DNA of 64,000 nucleotides, taken from the NCBI GenBank assembly GCA_028752905.1, contig JAQNBH010000004.1:33487189-33551188 (forward strand), read 5' to 3'. The translations under genes and the position numbers were made by a program. The notes beneath the pieces were generated by a model. The model made no database searches, was not told the origin of the DNA, and was given only the letters and a program-made list of their open reading frames with translations. Positions 45,230-57,684 of the stretch are shown here, in pieces; within the stretch, counting starts at the first letter, position 1; each line of letters opens with the position of its first letter. The DNA is from Cladorhizidae sp. MBARI D1340-BT2. Taxonomy: Eukaryota > Porifera > Demospongiae > Poecilosclerida > Cladorhizidae.

Positions 45230-46320
45230 GAGGCAGTATTTATAAGGAAACAAGAGACAGAAGAGGTTCAAATGGCCGAGTTGGTGAAAATGTTGATCGA
45301 GGATCAGCAACAATGAGATAAGGAAGCAGTAACAAGATAAGGGAATGGAAAGAAGAACAGCAGAGATGAGAAACAGAGCAAGAAGAAGAGCAGCAGAGAG
45401 AGGATGGTTGATAAAGGATTGGAAGATTGTGCCAATGCTTACATTGATGACATTGACATCTTCAATTGCACAGGGGAGGAACACCTTGAGCACCTGCATA
45501 CAGTATTGGAGAAGATCTGAAGTGCAGCTCTCACAGAAAAATCAAAGTTTTGTGTGTCAGATGTCTCTATCATTCTGGGCTATGTGTTTGGAAGTGGTAA
45601 AGTGGGCAGGATAATGCCAAAAAAAACCCAATGATTATATCCAATGAAACAACTACAAGTAAGATGTAACTAGTGCAGACTGTCATATTAACATGTGTGC
45701 ATGATTATCTGTTCAGTTAATCAGCATTGATAGGTGCTAATTCTGTTAGGCTGGATGGCCTAACAACATACACCCTGAAGATGTGGAGATTAGTGTCATC
45801 AAATAATTCAAGATATCTACAACAAACAAGTATGTCAGGTCATTTTTACGACTTTCTGTATATTATCGACAATTCATCCCTGACTATTCTACTATGGTTC
45901 CCCCATAAATGGATCTGACATGAACGAACTAGCTAACCAAGGTGACATGGACTCGTGAATGTAATATTGCTTTAAAAAAACTGAAGGAAACTCTGTGCTC
46001 GATGCTAGTTATGCAGAGTCTGTACTTAGAATTCTTCAAACTGATGCTACAATAAGGGCAATCTCTGGGCCATGCTGAGTCAATTAGATAAGAATGGGAA
46101 AAATCATCCTGTCAGTTGCTTATTTTAGCAGAAGCTACTATCTCAAGAAACTTCCAATGCCACTGGAATGTTTGGTGTTTAAACTAGGGATTCAGGCCTT
46201 CAACACTTATCCGATGTGGTTGGAAATTTCCTATCCACAAGAGCTACAAGTTTACTGTCACCTACATACTCTCAGATAAAAAAGAAGATACATTGACTGG
46301 GATTGGCTCGAGGGTGGACT
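45230..46320 (+). mobile_element. Ty3/gypsy remnant, unit B
   Basis: Same remnant as in unit A. The gag start ATG is lost (AAGAGACAGAAGAGG) and the stretch between the RT and connector parts is shorter, joining near 45615. RT: AYIDDIDIF near 45440, EEHLEHL. Connector and RNase H: YRQFIPDYSTMVP near 45865, then degraded frames. The early TGA in the gag region (CAACAATGAGATAAGG) is shared with A and C. Confidence 0.8.
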
Positions 46321-48589
46321 AACAAGTTCGACACTGGAATTGGAAGGAATGTGAAAAATTGACTTTAATCAGGAGGGTCTGCAGGAAGTTTTCAGATCGG
46401 GAAGAATTCTGATGGGCACAACTGAGCAGCAGCAGTTAGAAGTACCACATAAAGGGAGAACAAGAGAAGACTGGAGATCAGAACGAAGATGACTGTAAAA
46501 AGTCTTCAACTTTTTTAACAATTACTGAACATGCATGCAACAACTTTCAATCTGTACCAACTGGTGGCATATTATTCAACTAAAATTGTTGATTGTTGTC
46601 AAGACTAACCACTGACAAGTTGGACTTAGCACTGTGCTTATTTCATTGGTCTGATTGTGTTTTCTTATTTGGTCAAGTGAGCTGTGCGAACATAGAGTTA
46701 TTTAATTGGTCTGTTGTGTTTCATTCCTTATTTGGGTGGGGATCTAATTAAGCTGAAGGCTATCAGATTTTTAGACTTGCTCACCCTGGATATAATTCAC
46801 TGTGTGTGGTTGTTTAAATTAGATTTTAAACTATAACCTTACCAGTGAAGGGGTAGTAGTTTAGATCTCTGGTGGCAGTGGAGAGATATAAGGAAGAATC
46901 CCAGGAAAGATTATCCTAACAATTGTCAACATAATGTAAAGTCATTAATTGTAGAAACCCTACACTTTATTCAATAGATGCTTGAATGCAAAAATAACAG
47001 TACAGCTAGTTTGTTATGAAAGTGATTTTGTTGTTCATTGGTGAGTGAAGTGCGGAGTTCAATGAAAATATAAATCTGGAATGGTTGTCATAGTGAGGAG
47101 TGATTACCCAGCTAGACTAGCTTGGCTGTGCTGCTCAAGTGAGAACTGATTGCACAGTTTAATAGCTGATTGAATCCCTTACCAGATCAGCAGAATAAGT
47201 CTGCCAAAAAGAAGACAAACAACAAGCCAAGACCCTTTAATCCCACAACCCCTCGAAAAAATTACCTCCTTCCCGTAGGCCAACGTAATAACATTATTTT
47301 ATTTCCTGCAGAGATAGGTGAGAATGGGCTGATGGACATAATTACTGAGTTCATCAACATACTCTAGCTAATTTTCTTTTTCTTCGCTTCCCACTCAATG
47401 CCTAGCATTCATTATAGTGATCGTATCGATGGAGAATACCTGGAGATTCTAAGCTAGCTATATTGTGCAAGACAGTGACACCTTACCATATAGTAGAACA
47501 AGCCAGTCAGAAATAAGACAAACAGGCCAAGACCATGATGACCCCCACAGGTCATCCAAAACCACCTCCACTGTATATAGGCACTCATACTAAAAACAGA
47601 TATATTTTTTTACTAGACCTGCAGTTGGGAATGGGCTGCATGACTGACAGGAAGCTGATAGATATTCTGTTCCTCAACACTATCTAGTCCAGTGACCACT
47701 CAATGCATAGTATTCATTACTAGTATTGATAAATCATGGGTCCTGTGAATGTTTGTCATCGACATTGATAAATTCTTTTCATTTTGACCAAGTCAATCCT
47801 TAAATAAAACATTTCTGTCCTATGTATCTGCATACAACTGAACATAGTGACAAACCATCCACCTCACAATATATATGCACCAACATTATTATCCAGTGAC
47901 ACATACTAGCTATGTAAGATACTCAACATAATTCCTGCACAGTGATCAATGCACAGTTTTGTGCTATAGAGTACATGGACAGTGGCGTATTCAGGGGGAG
48001 TTTTGTGGGTAAGTCCCTTTCTGAGTGTCTATATCCTAACTAGGCTACTTTTAAAACAGCACGGAATCCAACTTCAAAATCCTGTATCCCCATGATGCAA
48101 TATTAGAATTTGATATGTTTAAAATAATAATGAAATAAATCTGCGCCTGTACAAATCAGTTAGGTATGTTTGAGCTCAGCTGCCTGGTTACAACAACTTT
48201 CAGTCTGTACCAACTGCTGGTATGTTAGCTGACATTGTTGATTAGCAACATGATGTATAGTCATTATTTGTATAATTTTAGTACTATTAATACTTCTAGT
48301 ATTTTGGTACACTACATTTCATATTTACTTTATTTACAATATATACCTGTAGAGCTAGTTTTCTTAGCTTGCTTGAACAGACTTTCACCAGATGGTAGGG
48401 AATACATTATGCTATAAAAATTATCCTGAGTTTTAATGCACATAACAGTTGAACCAAAAAAAAATTCATGAAAAAACAAGCAGTTCTTCTAATTTGTGGT
48501 TATTATTTCCAGATCTGTTACATTGGTGTTCTACTTCTGTGGGGGGAAAATCTGACCAGAAAAATATATTTTCTTTCTTCCACATTGCT

Positions 48590-49342
48590 ATGAGTGGAAA
48601 ACAAGATGAGCAGACATCCCTGGAATCTAACAACCTAGCTGTGACTGATGCAATTCCCCTGCGTGAAGTCAACACAGGCGATCCTCCAAGAGAGGCTATC
48701 ATGCATGATACCAATAAAATTGGCATATACGATTTGATATCTTCAGAAAACTTGGACTCTAATAAAAGTGAGGCAAGCATTGCAAAGCTGGAAGGGACTC
48801 AGAAGTAAATAAGGATGTCATTCCAAGGACAGCGGAAATTTCAGATTAGTTTAGAAAGTCAAGGGAAACTTTGTCCGAAACAATAGGAAACAATCATGTT
48901 CTTATGTTTTCAAAACTTATAAATCTGATGTAGGTGACCATGATGGTAGTGAAGGTAAAATTCTGAAAGACTTGCCTCACAACAAAAGAGTTGAGTGTGT
49001 GTTGTTCTCTTTCTAGCAGCTCACTTTATACTCTGTGCAATATTAGCATTTCTCATTTCTATAGCATTCATCAGCCTTCACCGGCTTCATTCTGATGTGG
49101 CCTCACTCAAGCAATCAGGACAGAAGAAATTGGAATCAACAGCTTGCAATTCATATGTGACAGAGAGCAATACCATGCAAGACTTCTGTCAACAGCTTAA
49201 CACATGCGGTTACCTCCAAAGTAACAATAGCATGTTAATAACATTGGTTCAAAACTTAAGTATGGAAGTCATGATCTTAAACAGAACATTTCTATTTCAA
49301 ACTCTACATGTGGGGATGAATAATGTAATATATTGTGAATGA
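48590..49342 (+). pseudogene. S gene, unit C: short type II membrane protein, broken
   Basis: The ATG at 48590 (MSGKQDEQTSLESNNLAV) leads through the acidic tail with IYDLI. A frame change follows near 48795 (KLEGTQK, then stop), where A reads KLEDSELSKD. The downstream half is open again from about 48995 to 49342, with the membrane segment (AAHFILCAILAFLISIAFI), LKQSGQKKLESTACNSYVTE and a final LHVGMNNVIYCE. The break differs from those in A and B. As in the other units no FReD follows directly. Confidence 0.65.
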
Positions 49343-51899
49343 TTGTTTACTACATGTCAATAAAATTATATATATATTTTAATGGTATCAATGCAATCAT
49401 AGGGCTGCTGAAATAATTGACATATAAAAAAGGGTGACTCCTTAACAGTATAAATAGATAATTGCTATACTGTGTCATTTATGAGAGATACTTGAAAACC
49501 CATCTCACTCTGCATGACAAGCCTAAAAAACACATCAATTATTTTTCAACTTTGTCTTTCTTTTTACCCTGTGCTTTGCATACACAAAGTAGGAAAAGTA
49601 ATGAATATACTAAACATGGTGCCACTAAACTGATCTCATTTAGCAGACCAGGCCAGGAAATGGCTGGACAACTAATTACAAGGATTTGAACTCTTACTGC
49701 ACACCAACACATGGTGAATTTCAATCTCTGTGACACACAATTCATTTTATCTCCTGCCTTGCAAGGTGTGAGATAAACATCAAAATTGCTGGCTTCATTT
49801 TCATGAGAGCTGTTCCCAGTGTACCATTTGGTAAAGGGTCTGTCTATGTGAGACTACTACCACTAAATCTCCATGGTGTATATATAACAACCCTGAGTGC
49901 TAAAGTTGTACAGGTGATGTTGGGATGTAAGCACTAGTATTGCCCTAGAAGGTCATCTGTCTGATCCATGGTGCAGTAAAGTACATTTTGATAGCTAAGA
50001 GTTGCATGTGTTTCTCGACAATACAGTCATTGTTGGAATGCAGAAGACTTTAACGACACCATAATTCACAAGAAACATGAATGATAAGACAAAAGCTATT
50101 CAACGATGCCCCAACTCTGTCAGCAGGTCGCCCTCTCTGAATGTACAACTAACATATTTTACTATGATGTCACCAGCTGACTGGGTTTTCCTTCCCCCCC
50201 TGTTTTTCACTTCTATATACGGTAATTTGCAAGCTTGTTTGGTTTCCCATGGCATAATAAAAAGAATCATGGTGTCCTTCAGTACACATACATATATGCA
50301 TGCATACACACACACAGACAAATATTATAAAACAAACTATACTGGATTAAAAATATGTAAGATTATTTTTTGATTGTAGCCTTTTGGTTTTCTAGCCAAC
50401 AACTTGTAAGGAAACAAGAATGTACCCATATAGACCACAAACATTTAGAGGAGCCTTTACCGTTAAATTTTTTACACCAAATACAGTTTATAAAACAGTA
50501 GTTTTAACTCGAAGAGCACTTCCAGATCCTGTTAAGGCATTAAACTGCCAGCCTTAAAACAGTTAAAAGCATGAAATTTGTCTTCCTAGATTACTTTCTT
50601 CCACCCTCATAATTCAAGTACAAAAAACCCATTCATGTTCTGATAATATTGGTATCAGAAGACTCCAGTTCCTATACATTACTAACGTGTTTCTAGCTTG
50701 AGTGAAACATGCAAATGGGTGCACTCAACATGCTCATGTGGAGTGAGCATGAGCTAATCCAGCAGCTGCTTCTTTTTGCCATGCAAGTAATTGAAAAGTT
50801 AGTTGACTTACGGAGAAGCTACTCTCATGTAAAATCATGTGCAGATAGGTTTGTTAATGCATACAAGCCAGCTCACATGCTATGCAGATGATAACTGAGC
50901 ATTGGTTTACCGATGAGAGAATTTTCTTCTTCAAACAAAAAGTTAAATGAATGTTACTGTGATGTGTGGTGTGTTTACTTTAGACATCTGCTGTGTTTGG
51001 TTAGTTCCGTAGTTATCTTGTGCAACTATTACCAAGCCCTTGAAGGAGGCTGTAGTACTAACAGCAAAATTCTAATAACAAAAGAATAACAATAACACCA
51101 AATAGTTATGACATGTGCTGACTTGCATGCTGTAGTGTGCAACAAGAAGAAGCAGATTAGAAAAGTGTTTAAAAGGAGCCACCAATGCTCAATCTGACAT
51201 AGCTACTCACTTGATCAACATGCTATATCCATGGAGATGGCATACACAATTTTTGTCATGATGGTACAGAAAGTATTATCAAATCTTGGTAAGACATCCT
51301 GCCTTTCTCTACAGACAGATAGAATTGGTTACACAGTTGGCATATATAGAAAGGATAACTGATGCATAAGTAATGGGGAGCATACTGAACACACTAAACA
51401 GCTGAACACACCAGTTGGTAAAGTGGCTTTAAACTACTTTTTGTCAGCATCTGCACGATCTTCTCTTTAGTCCTCTGAGAATTCCTGCAGAAAACACTGC
51501 CTGATGACCTCACTCTTAATGTCTGTCTTCAAGGGAATGTGATTCCATACACTCTTACAAAACTGCCCTCAGCCACAATCCCACATGCAAATTCCATTTT
51601 AGAAATATCCATCCCATTATTTTGCAGGGCATTTAGTCCTTTATGTCCTCATTATATCTTCACTCGACACTCAATGCCAAACATCTTTACTAGTAAAAAT
51701 ATGTGGTCAGAAGACAATGTTAATTACTACATGCTCTGTTAGGATAATGTATTTGCACCCTCCCACACATGCTCAAGTGCACCAGCTGTTCATTTTAACT
51801 TGAAATTTCTCTCCTTATTTATATAATAGTGCTTTCTGTACTCTGTGTTATTATGCTCAGTATTACAATAATTAAAATATAGTTATCAGGCTTTAATGC
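49343..51899. other. Noncoding interior of unit C
   Basis: Aligns with 24600-28090 of A, with a deletion of about 500 bp near 51190 (equivalent to 26500-26990). No conserved ORF. Confidence 0.5.
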
Positions 51900-52475
51900 A
51901 CACATTTAAAATGTCAAAACTTACAATAACAGAATTGTGTTAATGCAAGTATGAGTGTTTTTTTTGTCTCCGATACTTCTTGTAGAAGTATATATCAGCA
52001 ATCAAATTCAGATATGATATCGCTGTACCAACACACACACACACACACACACACTAAACATAATCTCTACAAACAGAAGTGACGTATTTAATAGCAGGTT
52101 GCACAGCCTAAATATGGTGTTTAAAGCCATCTCATTCCAGGGTAGCCACACCTTTTTGAACTTTTCCCTTCTACTAAGGAAATGAGAACAACACTCTAGA
52201 ATTATCTGGACATTATTTTGCCCTCTGCTTTCTCTGCTACATTTCTCCATCCTCTCTCTCAGGCTACTACTGGATCAGGTCCTCCAGTGGCTTTGCTGTC
52301 CGTGGGTACTGTGACATGACAAGGTCATGTGATAATATCATTGGAGGCTAGATGAGAGTAGCTGAACTGGTCATGAGAGATCAAACGACCCAGTCTGCTA
52401 TAGTCATATGCTACCAACTTAAGTCAACTTACAAAGTTTTCTACAAAGGACTTCTGAAGTCTCAACTCATGATCA
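51900..52475 (+). pseudogene. Truncated FReD receptor pseudogene, unit C
   Basis: Same deletion structure as in A and B, with a CA repeat at 52029-52054. The FReD start is present at 52255-52380. It has further damage: GGCTAGATGAGAG puts a TAG where A has a Trp codon, and CGDNITGG-type changes occur (GATAATATCATTGG). Confidence 0.75.
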
Positions 52476-52666
52476 TGTAGCTGGCACGAGATATGGAAAC
52501 AAGTCCACAGACATTATTTCATTGATTATCAAAATGTTGATAGATAAATTTCAACTTGATTATCTAGGAAGTCATTAATTGTTGCTGATTTATTTGTTAG
52601 GAGGAAGCAACTTTTCCTCTATGGTTGTCTACCTGACCCTGAATTTGTGGGTGCTACAGAACATCT

Positions 52667-52674
52667 AGTTAGGG
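52667..52674 (+). repeat. hAT target-site duplication, left
   Basis: AGTTAGGG, repeated at 53922-53929. Units A and B have a single copy at the equivalent empty site. Eight bases is the standard hAT target duplication. Confidence 0.9.
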
Positions 52675-53189
52675 CTTTGTTTCCCAAAGTCAGGATCCGG
52701 CCCCCGGAGGTCCTGAGACCGGCCCTCAGGCGAATATCAGAAAAGACGCTTTTTTTACAAATTAAATTACACATCAAAATCAATTACACATAAATATTTA
52801 ATCTGTATTTGTGGAGACACACCCTCCACATACCCACCCCAACTGAACAGTGCCAGTCATCTTGACTTGCATGTAATAGCTAACACATGCACAAACTGTC
52901 TTAACACACCACATTATAAACACATGCACAAACTTCTCATGTTTAACACTTACAACATGACCACATTAGTTGTAATTGGTCTCGGCCAAAAACCTATTTA
53001 AACGAACTGGCCTCAAGTCCCTGCAGATTTCCCCGAGATTCACTCCAATTTACAACGTTCACATCCTGTGTTTGGACTTCTCCACTTTTAACATCTGGTG
53101 ACACTACCAGTCAAAGCATTCAGACAGCTAACTTCATTTTTCAGGGCAAAAACAATGCGCTAGGCTGCCTGCTTTCTGTATATTACAGG

Positions 53190-53395
53190 TATGATGGACT
53201 GCTTGCAGGAATTCCTTGATGTACTCGCCAGCTCTGAAGGGCTTCATTCGCTTGGCAATGATCTGTGACACCATGAAGCTGGCCTTCGTGGCAGCCTTGC
53301 CTTCATTGACTGCTCTGGTGAAGACGTTCTGCTGTCTGGACAGCTTGGACTTGAGCTCTTTGGCCTTGAGCAGTTCAGGTCGAGACGCATGGACT
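53190..53395 (-). pseudogene. hAT transposase fragment, N-terminal side, inverted
   Basis: Read on the minus strand: ELLKAKELKSKLSRQQNVF, then NEGKAATKASFMVSQIIAKR, then MKPFRAGEYIKEFLQ. This is the helical segment after the BED finger in GTF2IRD2/ZBED5-like (hAT-Charlie) transposases (pattern ..F......A..AS..V...IAK..KPF..GE.IKEC). It points opposite to the C-terminal fragment next to it. Confidence 0.7.
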
Positions 53396-53760
53396 TTGAA
53401 ATCTTCTCTATGCCATTCACAACTGACCTAAGCAAAGCTCCAGTCAAGCTTCAGGTGGAGCTGATTGAGCTGCAGAGCCACATGGACATCAAGTCCCAGT
53501 TTATGGATAAGGAGCTGAAGGAATTCTACAAGACCCTGCCATGCAACACATTCCCGAACCTAGCTGCCAATGGACAGAGGTTCTTGCCATGTTTGGCAGT
53601 ACATACATCTGTGAGCAGTTTTTCTCCAGGATCAAGTCGCCAAGTCCAAGTACCTGAGTTTGATCTCTGTTGCGCACTTGGAAGACACTGTGAGAGTGGC
53701 TTCTTCCCATCCCAAGCCTGATATCGATGTCATCATGGAACAGCAAAAGCAATTCTTTGT
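53389..53760 (+). pseudogene. hAT transposase fragment, C-terminal dimerisation region
   Basis: Plus strand: MDFEIFSMPFTTDLSKAPVK, LQVELIELQSHMDIKSQF and FYKTLPCNTFPNLAANGQRF. After frame changes come TYICEQFFSRI-like residues (about 53602-53634) and SHPKPDIDVIMEQQKQF (about 53703-53753). This is the conserved end of hAT transposases (ELQ.ELI.LQ ... FP.L ... FGSTY.CE..FS). Frameshifts near 53590 and 53650 break it. Confidence 0.75.
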
Positions 53761-53921
53761 TTCACATTATTGTGATTACTTCGTGCAACTGTCATGTGTT
53801 TTCTGCTTCACATGTACCAGAAATACAGAAGCAAAATTGTTCTAGTCCTATTCCCCTCCCCTCTCGACACATTCAGGTTAGTCACCACCGGCCCCTGGGC
53901 TAAAAAGTTTGGGAAACACTG

Positions 53922-53929
53922 AGTTAGGG
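53922..53929 (+). repeat. hAT target-site duplication, right
   Basis: AGTTAGGG, matching 52667-52674. Confidence 0.9.
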
Positions 53930-54535
53930 GCACAATCCACCTTCAGCAATAGCTAGTTGTTAATGCCATATAATTGATAAAACTTCACAGAAAGAAAACA
54001 CTCTGACTCATTTAACTAATCTGAATTCCAGCACGCATATAAAAAACACACACACACATATCAAACATACCAAGGCCTTTAGTCCTAATCCAGTTGTTTC
54101 CTCCCCCATTTCTAGCACACATTGCCAGAGATATTGCATCAGCATACCATTCTCTTTGCCTGACCTGTAAAAGGGTAGCAGCAATGTGAGGCTCCATCTG
54201 GCCAAACCAACATTAGAGGTCTTTAGCTTTAGCCAATCAAAGTATGTCTTGAAATGACATGGTGGTGAAGGGCTGACCTAAAGTGAAACTTTGTACAAGC
54301 TATCTCATAAATTGTGTTGGTTGGGGTATATTTTTTGCCTGAGTATATATTTAAAGCATGACTGCAGCCATAGGCAGTATTACCAAGTTTTGTGGTTATT
54401 TGATGTAATGTACATAGATTTTTTTAAACTAAAAACATGTTTACTGTATACTTCTGATAGTGTCATGTGTTTACACTCTACCACACATGCTCATGTGCAC
54501 TAGCAATTTGTGTTGATGTTTGCTGTATAACTTTC
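53930..54535. other. Noncoding DNA 5' of the receptor pseudogene, unit C
   Basis: Aligns with 28920-29570 of A. The following 220 or so bases of A (29572-29790), with the TATA box and start codon, are absent here. Confidence 0.55.
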
Positions 54536-55936
54536 AGTACTATTACTTCAGCCACTTGTGGTTCAGCATACTTCACAAAGAAGAAGAAGAAACTTTGTGT
54601 TCCGGTGGAGGTCCAGGAATCTGATTCTGCTATTCCTCTCTATGCTGTGGTTGAAAAGAACAAATTATCCATTGCCAAATGAGAAAAAAAACTTGAAGAT
54701 GCTTACAATTCCAAAGACTTGAAGGTCCAGGAATCAGATCCTGCTATTCCTCTGTATTCTGAGCTTGAAAAAACAACAGCATCCATTGCCACTCCAGAAA
54801 CAAAACTTGAATACACTCATGATTATACTGGTGTGGCAAAAATGAAATCACAATGTACGAAGAACCAGTTCCTTCATCCACCAGCAACTTGTCTGCAGAA
54901 GTTTCGCAGTAAGGTAAGGAGAGGAGTAAGTCTTCTGGCTCTGCAGGAGCAAGGAGATTAGTAGGCTGGGCTTAGTGGCTGTTCTGGTATTGGCTGCAGG
55001 AATTGCATGCCTGGTGTTCATATTTGTAAAAGTATCAGCAATCACGTCAGATATGAAATCACTGCAGCAACACATGCAGCAGATAAACATGGCTATTGAA
55101 GGATACAATCTCAGGATAACAACATACTTCTTAACATGCTACTTCTACAAGAGAAAATTAAGTGTGATACTCAAGAGTTGCTCACCAGTTTGCAAACTCT
55201 TGGACAATGTATATGTCCTGTGGCTTCCTGTTCTACAATTCTCCTGTTTGCTCCATCCTCTCCCTCAGGCTACTACTGGATCAGGTCCTCCAATGGCTCT
55301 GCTGTCCGTGGGTATACTGTGACATGACTAGGTCATGTGGTAATATCACTGGAGGCTGGATGAGAGTAGCTAAACTGGACATGAGAGACAAGACTAGCCA
55401 ATGTCCTAGAAATCTCATGCCATCAACCACAGCCAACACAAGCACTTGCACACAAGAGATTTCCGCAGCAGCCTGCACTTCAATTTACTATCCTTCAAAC
55501 ACTCATTATTCTCAAGTTTGTGGGATGATAAAAGCATATGGGTCTCTTAATGGATTCGGGAGCTATAAGGGAAGTAGACCAAAACCACCCACTAATATTA
55601 GCACTAACTATGTAGATGGTGTGAGTGTAACTCATGGGAAGAGCCCCAGACAGAACATCTGGACATTTGCTGCTGGTCCTTGTCCATGTACTGGAAACAG
55701 AACATAATTTGTGGCTAATGATTTATTTTGTAGTGGAGTTGGAGCTAAGCAATGCAGAAAATGTAATGGAGCAGTTCTTTGGGATAGAAATGATTGCAGG
55801 ACACAAAACACTCCTCCATGGTTCTACAAGCAGCTGCCACATCCCACCACTGATGATATAGAGATGAGGGTGTCGTGATCAACACAGAAATGATGAAGAT
55901 ATTGCCATTGAAGTAATAGAGTTTTATAATCAGTAA
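54536..55936 (+). pseudogene. FReD receptor pseudogene, unit C
   Basis: The copy starts within codon 7 or so of the gene: TTTCAGTAC joins to TATTACTTCAGCCACTTG, so promoter and ATG are deleted. Lesions seen against A: TGA at 54680-54682 (CGA in A); one A lost in the A-run near 54837-54842, which changes frame; CAGTAA at about 54907; two bases inserted in GGGTATACTGTG near 55313; AACATAATTTGTGG (TAA) near 55703; and a further small deletion near 55872. The tail has two repeats instead of three. The domains are otherwise recognisable, including AIPLYAVVEKNK, the membrane region, GYYWIRSSNG, GGWMRVA and PPWFYKQLP. Not functional. Confidence 0.9.
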
Positions 55937-57684
55937 ATTCCAACTTTTAATGTGTCAACCAGTTAGTACCTACTAAATATGTATTCAAATGAGCTGTGTT
56001 GTATACCCTAACATCCTTCTTGTTCCCACAAATATTGTGTTATTTTGTATCTCACCACATTGTATTGCTGAAAATGCTGATGCTATGGAGAATCAATACG
56101 ACATATTATGCCATTATGTAACTACTACTTTTCATTAACAACCCACCATACTTTTCCAAACTAACTCCTCCATCCACAGACAACAGACAATATAAATAAA
56201 TTCGAACGTGCATCAAGACAAAACTTGGCTAAGTCTCTGAGACAGTCTATGAATTCTATTACTATAATGCGTTAGCTCTATCTATAGCATAATAAGCTAG
56301 ATAGCTCCACATTAAAAATAATCGTGTTAAAAAATCTACCTGCCTATTTCTTACCTTCATTGCTAGCACTTAGCATCATCCATATCCAGAAGCTTTATCA
56401 GGCTCAGGTAAAGCTTCTATACTCAATCTGTCTATGGTTCTATAGAGTTAATAGCTGACCAAAAGATGGATGGTGAATTTTATTCTGCCTTAGCCACTCT
56501 CTATTCATCAACACACTCTAGCTATGGACATGTTTGCTAAACTGGAAATGATTGTCACTGATGTAGTTTTTGTTGTTGCTAGCAGAAATAATCATCACAG
56601 CCAATATTGAGAATATCTGAGCTGGTACTCTTCAAAACATTGCACCAGTTAGGAAAGTGTAGGAAAGTGTAAGAATAATCTACTCTCAGATACTCTTCCA
56701 AATTACAATCCAATCTGATGATATCAATAATTGACTACACCTTAAGCTATGCTAGGAGTATACAGGACAATACTTACAGCAATGCGATCTAAAATACTGG
56801 GATTTCAAATTGATCTTTTATATTTTTTATTGCACTTGCACTGGCCAACAATGCCTCACATTCATTTCTAATAGAGAATATATAAGCTCTCTGCTTACTT
56901 GACTGCAACTATCCTGTGCAATATCCAACTTGTCTGTACAAAAATACAAGAAGGAGGGACCAGTTGGAATTATTAGCGAGCTAATTGAGCCCTCACAGGG
57001 GAGTAGGAAGGAATACTTAGTATTGCCACACATAGTGTAGCTAGTGCAGAGTGTGGTGGCACTATTTCCCCCAAATTGAAGACCAAAAAAAACAAGTTTA
57101 TAACCCAGCTAAACTCATTTTGGCAGCTTCTTAGTATCCTAAATTGTGGTGTCAGCCAATCTTAACCTCCAAAGCACTTCAAGTGAGCCTTCATTCCTTT
57201 CACTATGTTAGTAAACCATCATTGCACCAAAACTGTTAAAAGCCTTAATCTTCAGAGTCTTGTATTGGTAAGTGTTGTAGTACTCACTGTATTGGTTTGA
57301 TGTGGTCAAAAAGTATGTATCTGTGGAACTTATTCAAACTAGCAAAAAAGATGTAATAAAAATTAGTAGTTAGTGTGCATATGTCTTGTGTGTATGTTGT
57401 TATAATTATGCCATGTGAGTACAGGCAGTCAGGGTGGTAGAGTTTAGCTGCAGATTTAGTTTCAGTTTTAATTGAGTTTCTGTTTTGGAATGCTTTGGTT
57501 TTTGCTATACATATCTTTACTTGTCACCTTTTAACATTAATGCTAATGAGTTTAATTACTTGTCCTATTTTGTTGCATGGTGGTAAACTCTTGTATAACT
57601 TTGTGGCAAGTGCTAGAGTAGGTTAAAGAAACAAAAAATACAAGAGACAGTTTACATGTAAACGACAAGGAGAGGCAGTATTTA
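55937..57684. other. 3' flank of the receptor pseudogene, unit C
   Basis: Aligned with 31350-33099 of A. Noncoding. A short tandem duplication (AGGAAAGTGT twice) lies near 56651-56670. Confidence 0.45.

Larger units (their letters stand above)
34848..46534 (+). repeat. Tandem duplication unit B (about 11.7 kb)
   Basis: Same order as unit A: leader 34953, internal duplications 35330-37800, S pseudogene 37894, FReD pseudogene 40385, intact FReD receptor 41941, gypsy remnant 45230-46320. It lacks the counterpart of about 26440-27745 of unit A: TGTAGTATGCA at 40222 joins directly to GACTCAGGCATTGG. The unit ends near 46534, where gypsy flank joins unit sequence equivalent to 35549. Confidence 0.9.
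52675..53921. mobile_element. hAT DNA transposon (Charlie/ZBED-like), rearranged, only in unit C
   Basis: A 1,247-bp insertion flanked by AGTTAGGG duplications. Its ends form imperfect inverted repeats: left CTTTGTTTCCCAAAG, right (reverse complement) CAGTGTTTCCCAAAC, typical of hAT. The inner ends are GC-rich (GGCCCCCGGAGG on the left, CACCGGCCCCTGGGC on the right). Inside, two transposase fragments lie in opposite orientation (see the next two entries). The BED zinc finger and the catalytic core are missing, so it is non-autonomous. GC content is visibly higher than in the host unit. Confidence 0.9.

Noticed and set aside
49539..49745. GGATTTGAACTC motif that could suggest a tRNA-derived element
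   Set aside because: No matching A-box, acceptor stem or anticodon arm could be folded by eye, here or in the sibling positions near 24990 and 38958.
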